This document shows, piece after piece, positions 1 through 10,958 of a DNA stretch of 64,000 nucleotides (within the stretch, counting starts at the first letter, position 1; every line of letters begins with the position of its first letter). The stretch covers positions 3,220,409 to 3,284,408 of the forward strand of contig BCHX01000005.1 in NCBI GenBank assembly GCA_001599755.1. The letters are read 5' to 3'. The translations under genes were made by a program, and so were the position numbers. This DNA is from Gliomastix tumulicola (Eukaryota; Ascomycota; Sordariomycetes; Hypocreales; Bionectriaceae). The notes under the pieces are model-generated. The model was given only the letters and a program-made list of their open reading frames with translations, ran no database searches and was not told the DNA's origin.

Positions 1-1
1 C

Positions 2-352
2 GAGACGGCCGCGTGGGAGAGGGCGGGGATCCCGGATATCGAGATTGAGCTGCTGCAGGAGGACAAGCCCGCGGAGAGCGAGGCGGACCGCACGGCGCGG
101 AGGCTAGGTGAGCTGAAGCTGGACGACCAGAGACAGGCGGCGGCGCAGAGCGCAACGCTGGCGCTGGAGAGAGGCGACGAGCCGCCGCAGCCGGGTGTTG
201 GGGAGACGTTTGAGGTTACGCTTAGGGAGAAGCCGACGACCACAGCACCTGAGACGGGTGTCTTTGAGGATGATGAAGACGATCATATGATGGTGGAGGG
301 GTACAGGAGTAAGGCGATAGCGGATAAGCTGATGGGCGGTATGGATACATGA
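2..352 (+). CDS. C-terminal end of an unrecognised protein (5' truncated by window edge)
   Basis: An open frame runs from base 2 to a TGA at 350-352 and encodes about 116 residues with no stop. It is strongly charged (runs of Glu/Asp/Arg and Gln/Ala), with an acidic stretch FEDDEDD about 25 residues before the end and a final MGGMDT. No start codon or catalytic motif is visible because the gene begins outside the window. The composition suggests a flexible or coiled C-terminal tail of a larger intracellular protein. I do not recognise the family. The neighbour eS17 is transcribed toward it from the other strand, so the two are convergent. Confidence 0.55.
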   Translation, partial: ETAAWERAGIPDIEIELLQEDKPAESEADRTARRLGELKLDDQRQAAAQSATLALERGDEPPQPGVGETFEVTLREKPTTTAPETGVFEDDEDDHMMVEGYRSKAIADKLMGGMDT

Positions 353-862
353 GTTTACGATTTACGATTTTACGAGCAATAGCATTACACACAGCAGGCA
401 TGACAGCGGCGCACTGTGATGGCAGGAGCTCGACTCACTACATCGAAGTGCTTAGTGCCGCTGCCGTAGGCACTGCCACAAGCATGTTAGATCAGTGAGA
501 ACTGGGACGATGTCAACATGCCGACGGCATAACGACCCGTCCCCCACATGCACACGGCAACCGCCCGCGCCACAAGGGCACAGGGCCGAAGGCAGAGTGA
601 TAATTGGCAATCAAGTATCATCGCCGGAAGTACATCCGACGAGTCAACGACACCTTGAGGGGTTGGAAAGATCTTTCTTTGAGATCTATGGGTAGGGGAA
701 ACAAGACCGGCATAAAAACCCGCCAGGTCAGACGCCCCGAGTAGTGTAAAGCATCGTGAGAAAAATACCAGAATTGCCAGAGACACCCGTTGAACCCCCA
801 ATTGCCAAACCCGCAAATGTTTTTTAAAGTCGTGATATTTTTGTTTTCGTAGGACTCGTCGC
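353..862. other. Intergenic, convergent 3' ends
   Basis: This 510-bp stretch lies between the end of the truncated gene and the end of eS17. Short open frames occur on both strands (for example 495-695 plus) but have no coherent protein-like composition. It probably holds the two 3' UTRs. No repeat or RNA gene was recognised. Confidence 0.5.
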
Positions 863-1434
863 TTAGTCGCGGCGGCGGCCCTCGAAGCGGCGGCCACCGC
901 GCTCGGGAGCCTGGGCCTGGGTGACAGCCTGGACGTTGACGGGGATGTTGTCAAACTGCAGGGGAGAAGTTAGCAAAAATGCAGAACAGGGAGATAGATA
1001 TGCCGAAGGGGGGAGCACATACGCCAAGGTGCTTGAGCAGGTCGCGGGTCTCGGTGTCGACCTCGAGCTGGCCGGACTCGGTGTTCTGGGCAAAGTCCAG
1101 AGCAGAGACCTCGGGCACGTACTGATCCTTGCGCTCACGCTCCTCCTCCTGAAGCTTGAAGGAGATACCGCGGACAGGACCACGCTGGATACGCTTCATC
1201 AGATGGGTGGTGTAGCCGGCGATCTGTTGTAAATTTTTGTTAGACCAATTCTCCGTCTCCCCAGGTGACGACGCTCGTTTTACGCACCTTGTTGCGGAGG
1301 CGCTTGGAGGCAATGATGGCAATCTCATCGCAGATGCGCTTGTTGTTCTCGAAGTCCGTGCCGAGGCGAGAGTAGTAACGCTCGATGATGACACGGGCGG
1401 ACTTCTTGACGGTCTTGGTGCGAACGCGACCCAT
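863..1434 (-). CDS. RPS17: 40S ribosomal protein eS17 (RPS17)
   Basis: Component of the small subunit of the cytosolic ribosome, in the head/beak region of the 40S particle. Three exons: 1434-1288, 1223-1023 and 955-863. The introns (1287-1224 and 1022-956) begin GTGCGT and GTATGT and end CAG; all junctions are in phase 0. The product is 146 aa, close to the family length (yeast 136). It starts MGRVRTKTVKK, carries the diagnostic RYYSRL and LQEEERERKDQYVPE segments, and ends in an Arg-rich tail RRFEGRRRD. Intron 1 falls right after RLRNK, before IAGYTTHLMKR. Identification is by strong family resemblance and is close to certain. Expression should be constitutive and high. Confidence 0.97.
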
Positions 1435-1898
1435 TTTGGCGGTATTGAGGCGACTTGGGGGGAGGTGGTCGTTTAGTTGTTGGGTTGGTTGTCGTAAGGG
1501 AAAAGAAGAATGAAGCCGAACGAGAGAAAAGTTCCCACCTAGCCAATTGTCGCCAGTGGGGTTCGCGAATTCTGGTACCTTAGGGTTTGTGGGAAATTCT
1601 GAGCACGTGCTTCATCACGTGAGTAGCTGGGAGCGATGCCTCATAATGGGTCGAATGAATCTCCACGCTCAGCCAATCATTTCTTCACTAAAGTGGGACA
1701 TCCATCACTGGCAGAATAATGCATATTCATATGACTAAGGCTTCGCATCAGGCAGGACGAATAGATCAGGGGAACGCTTTTCGCATTTCAATGCTCATAT
1801 CTCGATAGTATACATACATAGGATACAGTTTGTGCCAGCAATTGAGCGGCAGGATACATTATATCAGCCCCAGCATACAACGACGACTCGGTCCAAGT
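1435..1898. other. Intergenic: eS17 promoter side and Mrp51 3' end
   Basis: 464 bp between the start of eS17 and the stop of Mrp51, both on the minus strand. It must contain the eS17 promoter and the Mrp51 3' UTR. I see no clear TATA box or repeat, and the small ORFs here look like chance. Confidence 0.45.
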
Positions 1899-3308
1899 CT
1901 AGTTATCCAATCCATAGCTCTTGGAGCTACCGATAATGTCCTTCTCCGGCTTCTGAGCCCGCACCGGCTCCTGCACGGGCAGGATCTCGTCCACCAGCTT
2001 GTCCTTCCTCGACGACGACGCGTTCCGGCCGCCCTCGCCGTTGTAGATACGGCCCTCGCCCTTGCCCTCCTTGGCGACCAGCTGGGCAACGGCGGACGTC
2101 TCCCGGGTCTTGATAACGACCCTGCCGCTCGAGTTCACGTGCGCGGCCACAGGCTCGATGTAGGTCTTGGCACCACCATAGGTCGTGACATCAAGGTGCT
2201 GGATACCCCGGATCACCTGCTGGCCGCGTCGCTGGAGGGCCTGGACGTTGAAGTTATTGTCGCCGGTGGGCACGCTGGCAACGAAACCACCCATACCCAG
2301 GCGAGCGGGCGTGGCGCCGGCCCTCGGGGACACGATGCGCGAGTTGATGGGCGTCCTCCTGGACTGCGGGCCGTAGACGGGGTGGTTCTCCATCACGGCG
2401 CCAGTGCGGAGGTAGCCAATACCACCGGAGGGGTGGCTAGGCGGCGGTCCTGCCAGGCCGTAGGGGCTCTCAGGGACCTTCATGCTGTCGAGTCCAAAGA
2501 TGCCGGTGCTTGCCAAACCCACGGGCTGGCCCAGCGGTGCGAGGTCAAGGAACTTGGATACGAGGGAGTAGAGCACGGCACGGTCGTACCTCAGCGTCCA
2601 CACGTACTCCGTAAACTGAGTATCCGTGATATCCTCAGGCCGGACGGTCTCAGCCTTCCCACCATTCTCCAGCGCCTCGGCACGGTTGCGGGCTGTGATG
2701 TCGGAGGCAAGCTTCCTCCTCAGCAGCTTCCGGAACTGAGCACGTCTGGGTCGGACCTCAGAGCTGATGTATGCGTTGAAGTCACCCTCTGTCATCTGCG
2801 CGAGCCACGGGCCCTTGAACTTCCACCGCTTGTCGTCGTTGCCGCCGCTCGAGTCGCGCACCGTGAAGTCCATATCCTCCTCGAAGACGGACTTGAGACC
2901 GGCTGTCCGGCGGATCGAGCTCTCGCGGAACTTGTCCTCGGTGACGGGGACGACGAGCGGGATGCGCATCTCCTGGAACTTCTCGAGCGAGAGGGTGTGG
3001 TCGGCGGCAGAGGTGAAGTCGGTTACGTTCTCGACGGCATCGACTTGCTTGACGCGGAAGACGGGCGTCGACGTGGCCATGGTCGTCTTGAGCGGGAAGG
3101 GTCGCTTGAGGCCCCAATCGCCCTTCTCGCGGGAGCCGAGCGGCGAGGTGATGGACTGGCGCTGGGGCGTCGGCCTGGTCATGGTGTCGGACTTGTTCTC
3201 GGCGAGGAAGGGGCTCGTCGACGGGCCGTCGGGGATGGGTTTGGGCATGGAGAACATCCGTGACGACCGGAGCAGCGCGCCTCCGGGCGACACTGCACGG
3301 GACCCCAT
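1899..3308 (-). CDS. MRP51: Mitochondrial small-subunit ribosomal protein Mrp51 (bS1m)
   Basis: Fungal mitoribosome 37S subunit protein of the Mrp51 family (PF11709), needed for translation of mitochondrial mRNAs. The frame is intronless and gives 469 aa from the ATG at 3308. I chose this start because family members begin with the segment SRAVSPGGALLRSSRMF followed by a Met-Pro stretch; the frame stays open 44 codons further upstream to 3440 but that extension is low-complexity. Other family hallmarks are the GDWGLKRPFPLKTT block near residue 65, the DFTSAADHTLSLEKF block near residue 100, and a mid-protein basic block RRAQFRKLLRRKL. The C-terminus is Lys/Glu rich. Head-to-head with the tRNA-guanine transglycosylase gene, 351 bp away. 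Confidence 0.9.
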   Translation of the reverse strand: MGSRAVSPGGALLRSSRMFSMPKPIPDGPSTSPFLAENKSDTMTRPTPQRQSITSPLGSREKGDWGLKRPFPLKTTMATSTPVFRVKQVDAVENVTDFTSAADHTLSLEKFQEMRIPLVVPVTEDKFRESSIRRTAGLKSVFEEDMDFTVRDSSGGNDDKRWKFKGPWLAQMTEGDFNAYISSEVRPRRAQFRKLLRRKLASDITARNRAEALENGGKAETVRPEDITDTQFTEYVWTLRYDRAVLYSLVSKFLDLAPLGQPVGLASTGIFGLDSMKVPESPYGLAGPPPSHPSGGIGYLRTGAVMENHPVYGPQSRRTPINSRIVSPRAGATPARLGMGGFVASVPTGDNNFNVQALQRRGQQVIRGIQHLDVTTYGGAKTYIEPVAAHVNSSGRVVIKTRETSAVAQLVAKEGKGEGRIYNGEGGRNASSSRKDKLVDEILPVQEPVRAQKPEKDIIGSSKSYGLDN

Positions 3309-3659
3309 AATGGATGTGGTTGAGCGTGCGGCGGGCTCGATTGAAGCTGGAATTGGCGTCGAGGGTGGTTTGAGAATCGATGCTCGTTGGCAGAGACCGC
3401 GATGGTCGAAAAATTGGCTCCGGTGGAGTTCTTCCGGCAATGAGCCGACAATACTGGCTGTCGCGTGTCTGATGCTACCCTATACTTCCTCCTCCTTTAT
3501 CGCATTTTTCTCAGCTCAGACTTCATTCAGCGTAGGTATCTCAGTTGATGGCGTTTTGGAGAAAAAGTGACGGGGGATAATCATAGATCTCGGCGATTTT
3601 ACTTCTTTACTTTCATTAATTCTTCATCTGCGGTCTCTTGTGTGTTGGGGGGGAAGATA
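3309..3659. promoter_or_regulatory. Bidirectional promoter region Mrp51 / QTRT1
   Basis: 351 bp between two divergent ATGs (3308 minus and 3660 plus). It must hold both start regions. A T-rich stretch lies around 3593-3620 upstream of the transglycosylase gene. No specific binding motif can be assigned. Confidence 0.4.
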
Positions 3660-5032
3660 ATGCAGGCAGTTCGCAAGATGGCTTCCAACGTCTACAAAGC
3701 CCCAGCTCTCACGTTTGAACTACTTTCAAAGTGTTCTGTAAGATTTTGCGATTCTCGTTGTCATTATGATTTTGACCTACGTACTGACGAAACTGATAGA
3801 CGACTCGAGCGCGAGCCTCACTCCTGACTCTGCCTCATGGCCCAGTCCAGCTGCCAATCTTTATGCCCGTTGCTACCCAAGCGTCACTCAAGGGAATCAC
3901 ACCAGAGCAGCTCGAGGAGACCACCTGTCGGTTATGTCTGAACAACACATACCACCTCGGCCTCAAGCCCGGCCAGGATGTCCTCGATGCCGTGGGCGGT
4001 GCCCATAAACTACAAGGCTGGAACCACAACATCCTCACAGACAGTGGCGGGTAAGCACCCAAGAAACCCCCCCTACGTTCATGCCGATACTGACCCAGAC
4101 ACAGCTTCCAGATGGTCAGTCTTCTCAAGCTGGCCAACATCACCGAAGAGGGCGTCCGCTTCCTCTCACCGCACGACGGCAGCCCGATGCTGCTCACCCC
4201 AGAGCACTCCATGTCGCTGCAGAACTCCATCGGCTCCGACATCATGATGCAGCTCGACGACGTCCTCGTGACGACCTCTCCGGACCGCGAGCGCATGCGC
4301 GTCGCCATGGAGCGCTCCGTCCGCTGGCTGGACCGGTGCATCGCGGCGCACAAGAAGCCCGAGTCGCAGAACCTCTTCTGCATCGTGCAGGGCGGGCTGG
4401 ACCTGGCCATGCGGCGCGAGTGCTGCGCGGCGATGCTCGAGCGCGACACGCCCGGGATCGCGATCGGCGGCCTGAGCGGCGGCGAGGCCAAGGACGACTT
4501 CTGCCGGGTCGTCGCCGCGTGCACGGAGATGCTGCCGGATCTGAAGCCGCGGTATGTCATGGGGATCGGGTTCCCCGAGGATCTGGTCGTGAGCGTGGCG
4601 CTGGGCGCGGACATGTTTGATTGTGTGTGGCCGACGCGGACGGCGCGGTTCGGCGTGGCTATCACGAAGCACGGGTCGATGAACATGCGCAATGCCAAGT
4701 TTGCCAACGACTTTGGCCCGATCGAGGAGGGCTGCGGGTGCAGGGCCTGCCGTCCGGTGAAGGGAGAGGGCGAGGAGGACGGGCTGGGGATCACGCGGGC
4801 GTTTGTCCATCACAATGCGTCCAAGGAGACGGTGGCCGCGCATCTGTTGACGATACACAATGTGTGGTACCAGCTGAACCTGATGCGCGAGGTGAGGGAT
4901 GCCATCTTGGAGGACAGATACCCGGCGTATATCAGGCAGTTCTTTGCGAACTTGTACGAGGAGAAGAAGGATTACCCGTCGTGGGCTGTGGACGCGCTGA
5001 AGGGAGTCAACGTCGATCTGTTGGCGGAATAG
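3660..5032 (+). CDS. QTRT1: Queuine tRNA-ribosyltransferase catalytic subunit (QTRT1/TGT)
   Basis: Exchanges guanine-34 of GUN-anticodon tRNAs for queuine salvaged from outside the cell; eukaryotic enzymes work as a heterodimer with QTRT2. Exons 3660-3737, 3800-4050 and 4105-5032 give 418 aa; introns are 62 and 54 bp with GTAAG donors. The second intron splits the second Gly of the catalytic DSGGFQ motif (Asp about residue 107). The nucleophilic Asp lies in DMFDCVWPTRTARFG (about residue 282). The zinc site is CGCRAC (Cys 320, 322, 325) plus a His in AFVHH (about 345). Also visible: GNTYHLGL-type NNTYHLGLKPG and the QGGLD and IGGLSGGE substrate loops. A second in-frame ATG (codon 7) could be the real start. 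All key residues are intact. Confidence 0.96.
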
Positions 5033-5269
5033 AGTATTGGGCAAGCAGAGGAGGAGTTCGGACATGTGCATCGTAATCATAACAAGCGAATGCAAGAGGC
5101 ACGACTTAAAGACGAGACAGAATGTGCGTGGTATGTAGCTGCTTTCCGTCTAAACACATCTTCTACATTACTAGTATCCTTGAGATAAGAAGATGGGCCA
5201 AAACTAGTCTATTACGCCACATTCGCTCAGCCAGCACCGACGTGAAACATGAATCATCAGCTCGCTGGT

Positions 5270-6477
5270 TTACAGAACAAGGAGCAGCGCAAACAGAGTA
5301 ACCAGTCCAGCCACAGCGCTGACACGCAGCGATACACCGGCGTCGGGCTCGGACGTCGTCGTATCCGTGCCGGCCTGCGTCTGGGTGTCGGTAGAAGTTC
5401 CCGTCTCCTCCGTGGCCGTGCTGTCCTCGGTGGTGGTGGCCTCGGTGGTGGTGGTGTCGGTCTCAGTGGCAGAGTCGGTGGGCTCGGTGAGAGCCGCGGC
5501 GTCGCAGGCGTCGCTGAAGTTCTGGCAGAAGCTGGCAAAGGTGCTGGCGACTGGTTTGGTGTTAGCATGACTAACAAGCAACTCGAAGGCTCTACGCCCT
5601 CAATATTCAAAAAGGGGTCCCAATGCTTACCCTCGTAGTAGGTGAAGGGGTCACCGGTGACGGCCCAGTCGGCGCACTCGGAGGCGTAGTCGTCAATCTG
5701 AGTGTTATATCTCAGATTGTTACCGCGAGTCGAGCAGCTGTGCACCATCAATCAGTCTCACGAGCAGGCAAGCACAGCTATAATGCGACACGACATACCA
5801 GTAGCAGGGAGCCTGCGAACGGTAGGGCAGGGTAGAGAAGCCCGGCGTGTCGGCAACGCAGTCCGTGAACATGCCGAACATGTTCTCGCAGGCCGTCGGG
5901 AGGTCGAGGCTCTCGGTGGCAGATGTCAGCTCCGGGAGATCGCTGTTCGTCGCCGTGGGATTGAGCGACTCCTCCTCGGTGGTCGTGGACTCGGCGGTCG
6001 TCCTCGTGTTCTCCGCGCTCGTCGTATCGTCGCCGCTGCTGGTGGCCCTGCCAGAGCATCGAGCGGACGCCGCACAGAGGGGGTAGATCGAGGCATAGGC
6101 TGGAGTGAGCGTGTCAGTACCTCTGGAGCCCTAGACAACACGTAGAGGAGCATTGTTCACTTACCATCAGCCTCGCTAGTGAACGACGGCAGCTCGTCCG
6201 TCAGGTAGGTAGAGCAGGCCGAGTAATCGCTGGCGAGGTTGACGGAACCAGAGCAGCAGGCGCAGCTCAGCAGCTCGTCAACATCCGCGGTGAGCAGGTC
6301 CTGCTCCGAGCCGCCAAAGTCCTGCAGGCAGACCAGGCCCTGGTTGGCAATGGTGCTGCAGGCATCCGGGCTGGCGAGGTTCACGGCCAGGTCCAGCTGC
6401 GGCGGCAGCGTGATCTGGGGTCGGTCCGCGGCCGAGACGACCGCGGCCAACACGAGAGGTGCGAGGAGGGCGTACAT
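5270..6477 (-). CDS. Secreted Ser/Thr-rich, Cys-containing protein, probably GPI-anchored
   Basis: Four exons: 6477-6165, 6099-5799, 5737-5631 and 5550-5270, joined at donors GTAAGT, GTATGT, GTAAGC and GTTAGC-like ends with consistent phases, giving 333 aa. The N-terminus is a signal peptide (MYALLAPLVLAAVVSA). The mature part has Cys-bearing blocks (CSTIANQGLVCLQ, LLSCACCSG, SYCxx-type later blocks such as FASFCQNFSDACD), separated by a Thr/Ser/Glu-rich spacer. A second Thr-rich stalk (about residues 265-305) precedes a hydrophobic C-terminus ending LVTLFALLLVL, the usual layout of a GPI-attachment signal. Likely a cell-wall or plasma-membrane protein. Family and function unknown; no catalytic motif. 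The last donor is the least certain junction. Confidence 0.8.
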
Positions 6478-7625
6478 CCTGTCTGTCTGTTCGTGCGTGT
6501 ATGTATGTAGACGGGACTGGACAGTGTAGAGCTTGGAGTCGCTGCTGCTGCTGCTGCTGGTGTCAATGGAGGTCTAAGACGAAGCTTCTCGGGAGCAGAC
6601 GAAGCGACATCCCGCGCGTCCGTTGGCCCGCCCTTTATTGCTTTTCAATTTTCACAACACCCCGACGCCAAACCCCGAGTCGGATATTGAGCCAAGCCCA
6701 GGCAAGGCAGAATAGCTCGAGTGGCGCCAAGGGTCGACTGCAAATGGTGCGGTGCGGCTGAGGAGGGAGTGGGCACACCGCCAGCACTGGCCCTGCAGTC
6801 ACGCTGTTAGCGCCATGTGGGAGGATGCATCGTGCCTCGCTGCTAACGGTGTCCGTCGTCGTCTCCTCGCTTGTTTCCTTGTCTCCTCGTTGTTCGGCAC
6901 ATGACAGCTCCTGCAGGGGACGCCTGATGTGCTGGCATCTCACCGCGTCTGGGTGTGTTGAGACCGCATCACGCAGACTGGGCACCGCGATTGAGGATGG
7001 CCTCGAATCTGGGACCCGTTCTGGAGCCTGGTCTTTGGGCCTTAGGTAAAATGCACTTTCCTTGTCGCATTCGTCGTACTGGGCATCCCCCGCCATCGGC
7101 TAATTCGGCGCTGGGCACTGAGGCTGTGGGAGGGCGTCCGTTGCCCGAAGTGATCGTTTCACCTGGAAGATGAGCAGTACCTCTCAATGAGATGAAACGG
7201 CATCGGCATCTCGTGTTGACGAAATTGAAATGTTACACGGCTTGACGGCTCATCGGACGCATTCTCGTCTCGTCGGGGAATTTAGCTGGCTCGTTGATGC
7301 CCCCACAAATCCGGAAGACCCACATATCGGCCTTCTCGTGGCAACGTTAATCCGTGCCGAGCCGTAGACAATTCTGAAGTCTCCAATTCGTGATGCTAGG
7401 TACAGGCAAGCTCACGATACCATCCACGAAGTCATCGACGCCTATCCCCAGCCCTCGTGGGCATCAAGTCATACTTGCAGGAGGGGATTTAAGCTCGTCT
7501 CTATCTAATTGGTTGATTTGACTTGCCTGGTGCTGGCCAGCCGACGGTGAGCTTCACCCGTCGCCCCTGGATATTTTTTCTCGACGCCGCTCGTCCACTG
7601 ACATCGATCTCTCCCAGCAAGCACG
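6478..7625. other. Long intergenic region, divergent promoters
   Basis: 1.15 kb between two divergent genes (GPI-type protein on minus, bS21m on plus). Only small, unconvincing ORFs occur on both strands. Apart from the GCT microsatellite near 6541 I see no repeat, RNA gene or recognisable motif. Confidence 0.45.
6541..6559. repeat. Short GCT/CTG microsatellite
   Basis: Six tandem GCT units, about 65 bp upstream of the start codon of the GPI-type protein gene, so probably in its 5' UTR or promoter. Simple-sequence repeats like this are prone to length change. Confidence 0.8.
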
Positions 7626-8366
7626 ATGCTGTCGAGGTACGTCCCCCAGCGGACGCTCGCAGCTCTGCCTAGAGCGACGACCTCTGCCCGATCTCTCTCG
7701 ACGACCCGCGCCCTCAGCGCCGGCAACAAGCCCGCCCAGCGCGTCAACCCTCTCATCGGCGAGATCAAGCAGACCCCCAAACCCGCCGTCTCGACCGAAC
7801 GCCCTCGCGCCACGCAGGTCCCCTCGCCCTCCCGCGCCCCCGTCTCCAGCGCCGAAGTGCCCCCCAACGCCGACCTCCCGCCTCCGCCTCCGCCTCCGCC
7901 CGCTCCGCCATCACAGTCCTCCGCCTCGACGGAGGAGTCCAGGGAAGCCGCGCGGGCCGCCGACCAGCAGCGCCGCTACGACGCGCGCAGCCCGATCCTC
8001 AACCTCGCCGACCTCATCGGCAAGTCGGCCGAGCGCTACGTCGACGCCATCGAGCAGCCGACGTCGAACCTGCGTGTGCACACGCGCCCCATCACGGGCC
8101 GCACCGTCTTCCTCGAGCATGCAGGGCGCGGGTCCGCCGCGAGCAAGAGCGGCGTGTCGGCGACGAGCGTGCAGCACGCGTTCCAGGTGCTCAACCGGAC
8201 GGTCAAGGACCAGAAGATCAAGACGCTGTGGCACAGACAGCGGTTCCACGAGCGCAAGGGTATGAAGAGGAAGAGGCTTAGGATGGAGCGCTGGAGGACG
8301 AGGTTCAGGACTGGGTTCAAGGCGACGACGAGCCGTGTGCTTGAGCTGAAGAAGCAGGGGTGGTAA
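7626..8366 (+). CDS. MRP21: Mitochondrial ribosomal protein bS21m (Mrp21)
   Basis: Small-subunit mitoribosomal protein. Single exon, 246 aa. The N-terminus (MLSRYVPQRTLAALPRATT) is Arg/Ser/Ala rich without acids, as in a mitochondrial presequence. A long Pro-rich low-complexity linker (a run of about ten Pro with few interruptions near residues 79-92) follows. The C-terminal 60 residues carry the bS21 domain: a Trp/Arg/Lys-rich segment including RQRFHERKGMKRKRLR and RWRTRFRTGFKATTSRV, ending KKQGW. The acidic/Pro-rich N-terminal extension compared with bacterial S21 (about 70 aa) is normal for Pezizomycotina. The ATG at 7626 is the first in frame and is followed directly by the presequence. 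Confidence 0.9.
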   Translation: MLSRYVPQRTLAALPRATTSARSLSTTRALSAGNKPAQRVNPLIGEIKQTPKPAVSTERPRATQVPSPSRAPVSSAEVPPNADLPPPPPPPPAPPSQSSASTEESREAARAADQQRRYDARSPILNLADLIGKSAERYVDAIEQPTSNLRVHTRPITGRTVFLEHAGRGSAASKSGVSATSVQHAFQVLNRTVKDQKIKTLWHRQRFHERKGMKRKRLRMERWRTRFRTGFKATTSRVLELKKQGW

Positions 8367-8527
8367 AAGGGGGGTGCATTGTCGTAGTCACGGGAGGATA
8401 ATTGTATACTATGGGTGGTGTCTGGATCTGGTGATGTAGGAATAAGAAACTACGAAGACAGCGCTAAGATCATGTTGCTGAGTGTGGCCACTGTATTGTG
8501 TGTTTGTCCAAACAACCTATGTCTTGT

Positions 8528-10958
8528 TTAATACTCAAATTCCATCTCTCTCGTCGGGCTGGGCAGAGGACTGGCCTTAATCTTGGGCCTCGATCGAAAT
8601 ACAGCTTCCATGTCTTCCTCGTGCAGAAGCTCCTCCGTCAAGGCCGCGCCCTGCTGACCCTCATCATCCTCATCCAACTTGGGAAAATAGCTCCCTTCTC
8701 TCTTCGGCAGCATCTTCGACCGCCGTTGTGACCTGCGGCGTTCAAACTGGGCCTTCTGGCGGGCCTGTTCAAAGCCGGCCATGCTGCGACGTGTCCGGCT
8801 CACGAGATCCTCTGGAACTTCTTCCGGGGGAGTGGTTTTTGTTTCATCATCGATGGGAGGGATGGTCGTGGTGGTGTTATCCGCCACAGGAGGAGTTGTG
8901 GCGCTCGATGGTTCGAGGTCCGGCTCGTCGTCATCATCCTCGAGGAAGAGTGAGGAGCCGCGAGGAGCCATAGACAAACGAGTGCGTTCAGCAAGGGAGA
9001 GAGTGTGACGTGGCTTGCTGCGCTTGCTAGGCGACGGGGAGGCGTTGTTCATAGATGCGAGAATCTCGTCCGCGAGCTGTTGCGTCGGCGAGGGGTGGGC
9101 TTTCGCATCATCTTGCACATCTTGTAGCCGCGTTGGAGATTGACCCGGTGTCGGTGTAGCCGTGTGAATGGGAGCCCGTCTGTGCGGCGAGGGCGAGTGG
9201 TTTGGTGATGAATGATGTGAGGACCCCTGGGATCCAGAGCCAGTTGTTGCTTGACCCCTGAGGGGAGAGTGCTTGGAGGGTGACCAGGACCTCGTGTCTG
9301 GTCTGGCCAGATTCGGCCGTTTCAGGCCGTTGAGCTTGCTGGCAAAGGAGCTAATGGGGGCGCCGGTGGTGAAGTTATCCGTCTCGTCATCCTCCAAGTC
9401 ACTCAGCTCCGAGATGGCGCCCTCGCCCTCCTCATCGACCGGCACCGCCAACGTCTCGCTGGCTTTACGCCTGCGACTCCGAAGCCGCGAGAGAGCGCTC
9501 GCGCTCGGCTTGCCCTCGTCGGCAGCCAGATCCTTGTTCAGGTTATCGAGAAAGCTGCGGTACTCGCCGTTGACGCGAGGCCCCACGGCAAGCTGTTGCT
9601 TCTTAGGGCTCATCCTGCCCAGTCTGACCTCCTCATGGGCACCAAACCCAAGATCGATGCCCGTTGAGGCACGTGGTGCGGCCTTCTTGGACGGCGACGG
9701 CGCGGCCTTGGACGGATCACCAAACAGGTCCCGTCGGTACGCACGCCACTTGTCCAGCCTCTCCTCGTGCATCCTTACGCGGCCCTCAAGCTGCTCCAGC
9801 AAGCCCGTGTTCTTAGCCTCGAGCTCACCCAGCCGGTCCTGCTGGACCCGTCTCCAGACCCTGTCAAAGGGCATGCCAAACGGCCCATCCTGGCTCGCAG
9901 TACCAGCATCCCCAGACATCACCGTCTCCATCCACCGCTCGTCGCCCGTCCAGTTGTTCCGCACCGTCCTCTTCATCTCGATCCTCGCATTCTCCGACAC
10001 GCTCGGCTTCCCCTCACCAGCGGCCTCCTCCCTCGCGCGCATCTCCTCGCGCCTCCGCACCAGCCCCCGCTCCTTGACACCCAGCAGATCGGAGAAGTCC
10101 CGGAACCGGGCGTGCACGGCCTGCCTCTTCTCCTTGCTCCGGTGCAGCGAGACCTTGTGCGCGAGGACGAGCGTCGTCAGCTCCGTCTTGTCGTCCTTGT
10201 ATCCCCTGTTCTCGACGGCGAGCTTCAGCGCTAGGGCGGCATGGCGGCGAGTGCTGTTGCTGTTGCTGTCGTCGTCGACGACTACCTTTTTGAGGACGGC
10301 GGAGGAGAAGACGGCGAGGAGGTCGAGGAGGCGGTCGCCCTTGCACTCGTCGAGCATGGTCTTGCGGAGGAGGGCGTCGCGGCCGAGGATGCCGTTCTTC
10401 TTGGCCTGTTCGAGGGAGCGGAGGAGGGCGGCACGGAGGTTGATGGACTGGACTTGGTCGAGGGGAGGGAAGAATGGCTTGAGTTTCTGTAGGAACTACT
10501 GGTTAGTAGCTAATAGTAGGATGGGGAGAAGGAACGGGGAGAGGCGGGCGTACATTTGCCGTCTCCTCCGGGTTCCAGAGGGAGAAGAGACGGAAGAGGG
10601 CCCATTCGACGCATTGGATCCTCTTCTTCTGTCCCTGGGAGGCAGCAGCCCCCGTGGCAGCAAATGTGTCTGGAGATATGCCGGGCCAATCCGGGAGGAG
10701 GTCGAGGTCGAGGAGTCGGAGGTTCCTGAGGAAGAGCGAGAGCGAGGAGGGGCCGGCCGTCGTGGGGGCCGTTGGCTTCACGGTGGTGGCATCTTGGAAC
10801 GACTGTGTGGGCGTACGGCTCCCGGAAGACGAGGAGGCAGGCCGTCCCTGTGCCTGAGGCTGTGGCTGGAGAGGGCGAGCAGTGTTGGCGGCTACTCGAG
10901 TCGTGCGGAGGGATCGAGGAGGGGGAGGGTGAGGCTGGTGGTGGTGGGCTGCAGACAT
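8528..10958 (-). CDS. HAUS6: HAUS augmin-like complex subunit 6 N-terminal domain protein
   Basis: Two exons, 10958-10554 and 10486-8528, split by a 67-bp intron (GTACGC...CTACAG, phase 0), giving 787 aa. The N-terminal region after a Pro/Ser/His-rich leader matches the HAUS6_N family (PF14661): LSLFLRNLRLLDLDLLPDW, then IQCVEWALFRLFSLW, KLKPFFPPLDQVQS, and the strongly conserved KTMLDECKGDRL. A predicted coiled coil follows (charged stretch with ELEAKNTGLLEQLEGRVRM). The C-terminal 350 residues are Ser/Pro/Arg-rich with many SP/TP sites and are probably disordered. In animals, plants and Aspergillus, augmin binds spindle microtubules and recruits gamma-tubulin to branch new ones. It lies tail-to-tail with bS21m. 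Confidence 0.85.

Noticed and set aside
3309..3440. Longer Mrp51 reading frame starting at 3440
   Set aside because: The extra 44 residues do not look like family sequence; homologues begin near the SRAVSPGGALL segment.
4166..5095. Long minus-strand frame opposite the tRNA transglycosylase gene
   Set aside because: It is a shadow of the GC-rich QTRT1 coding sequence.
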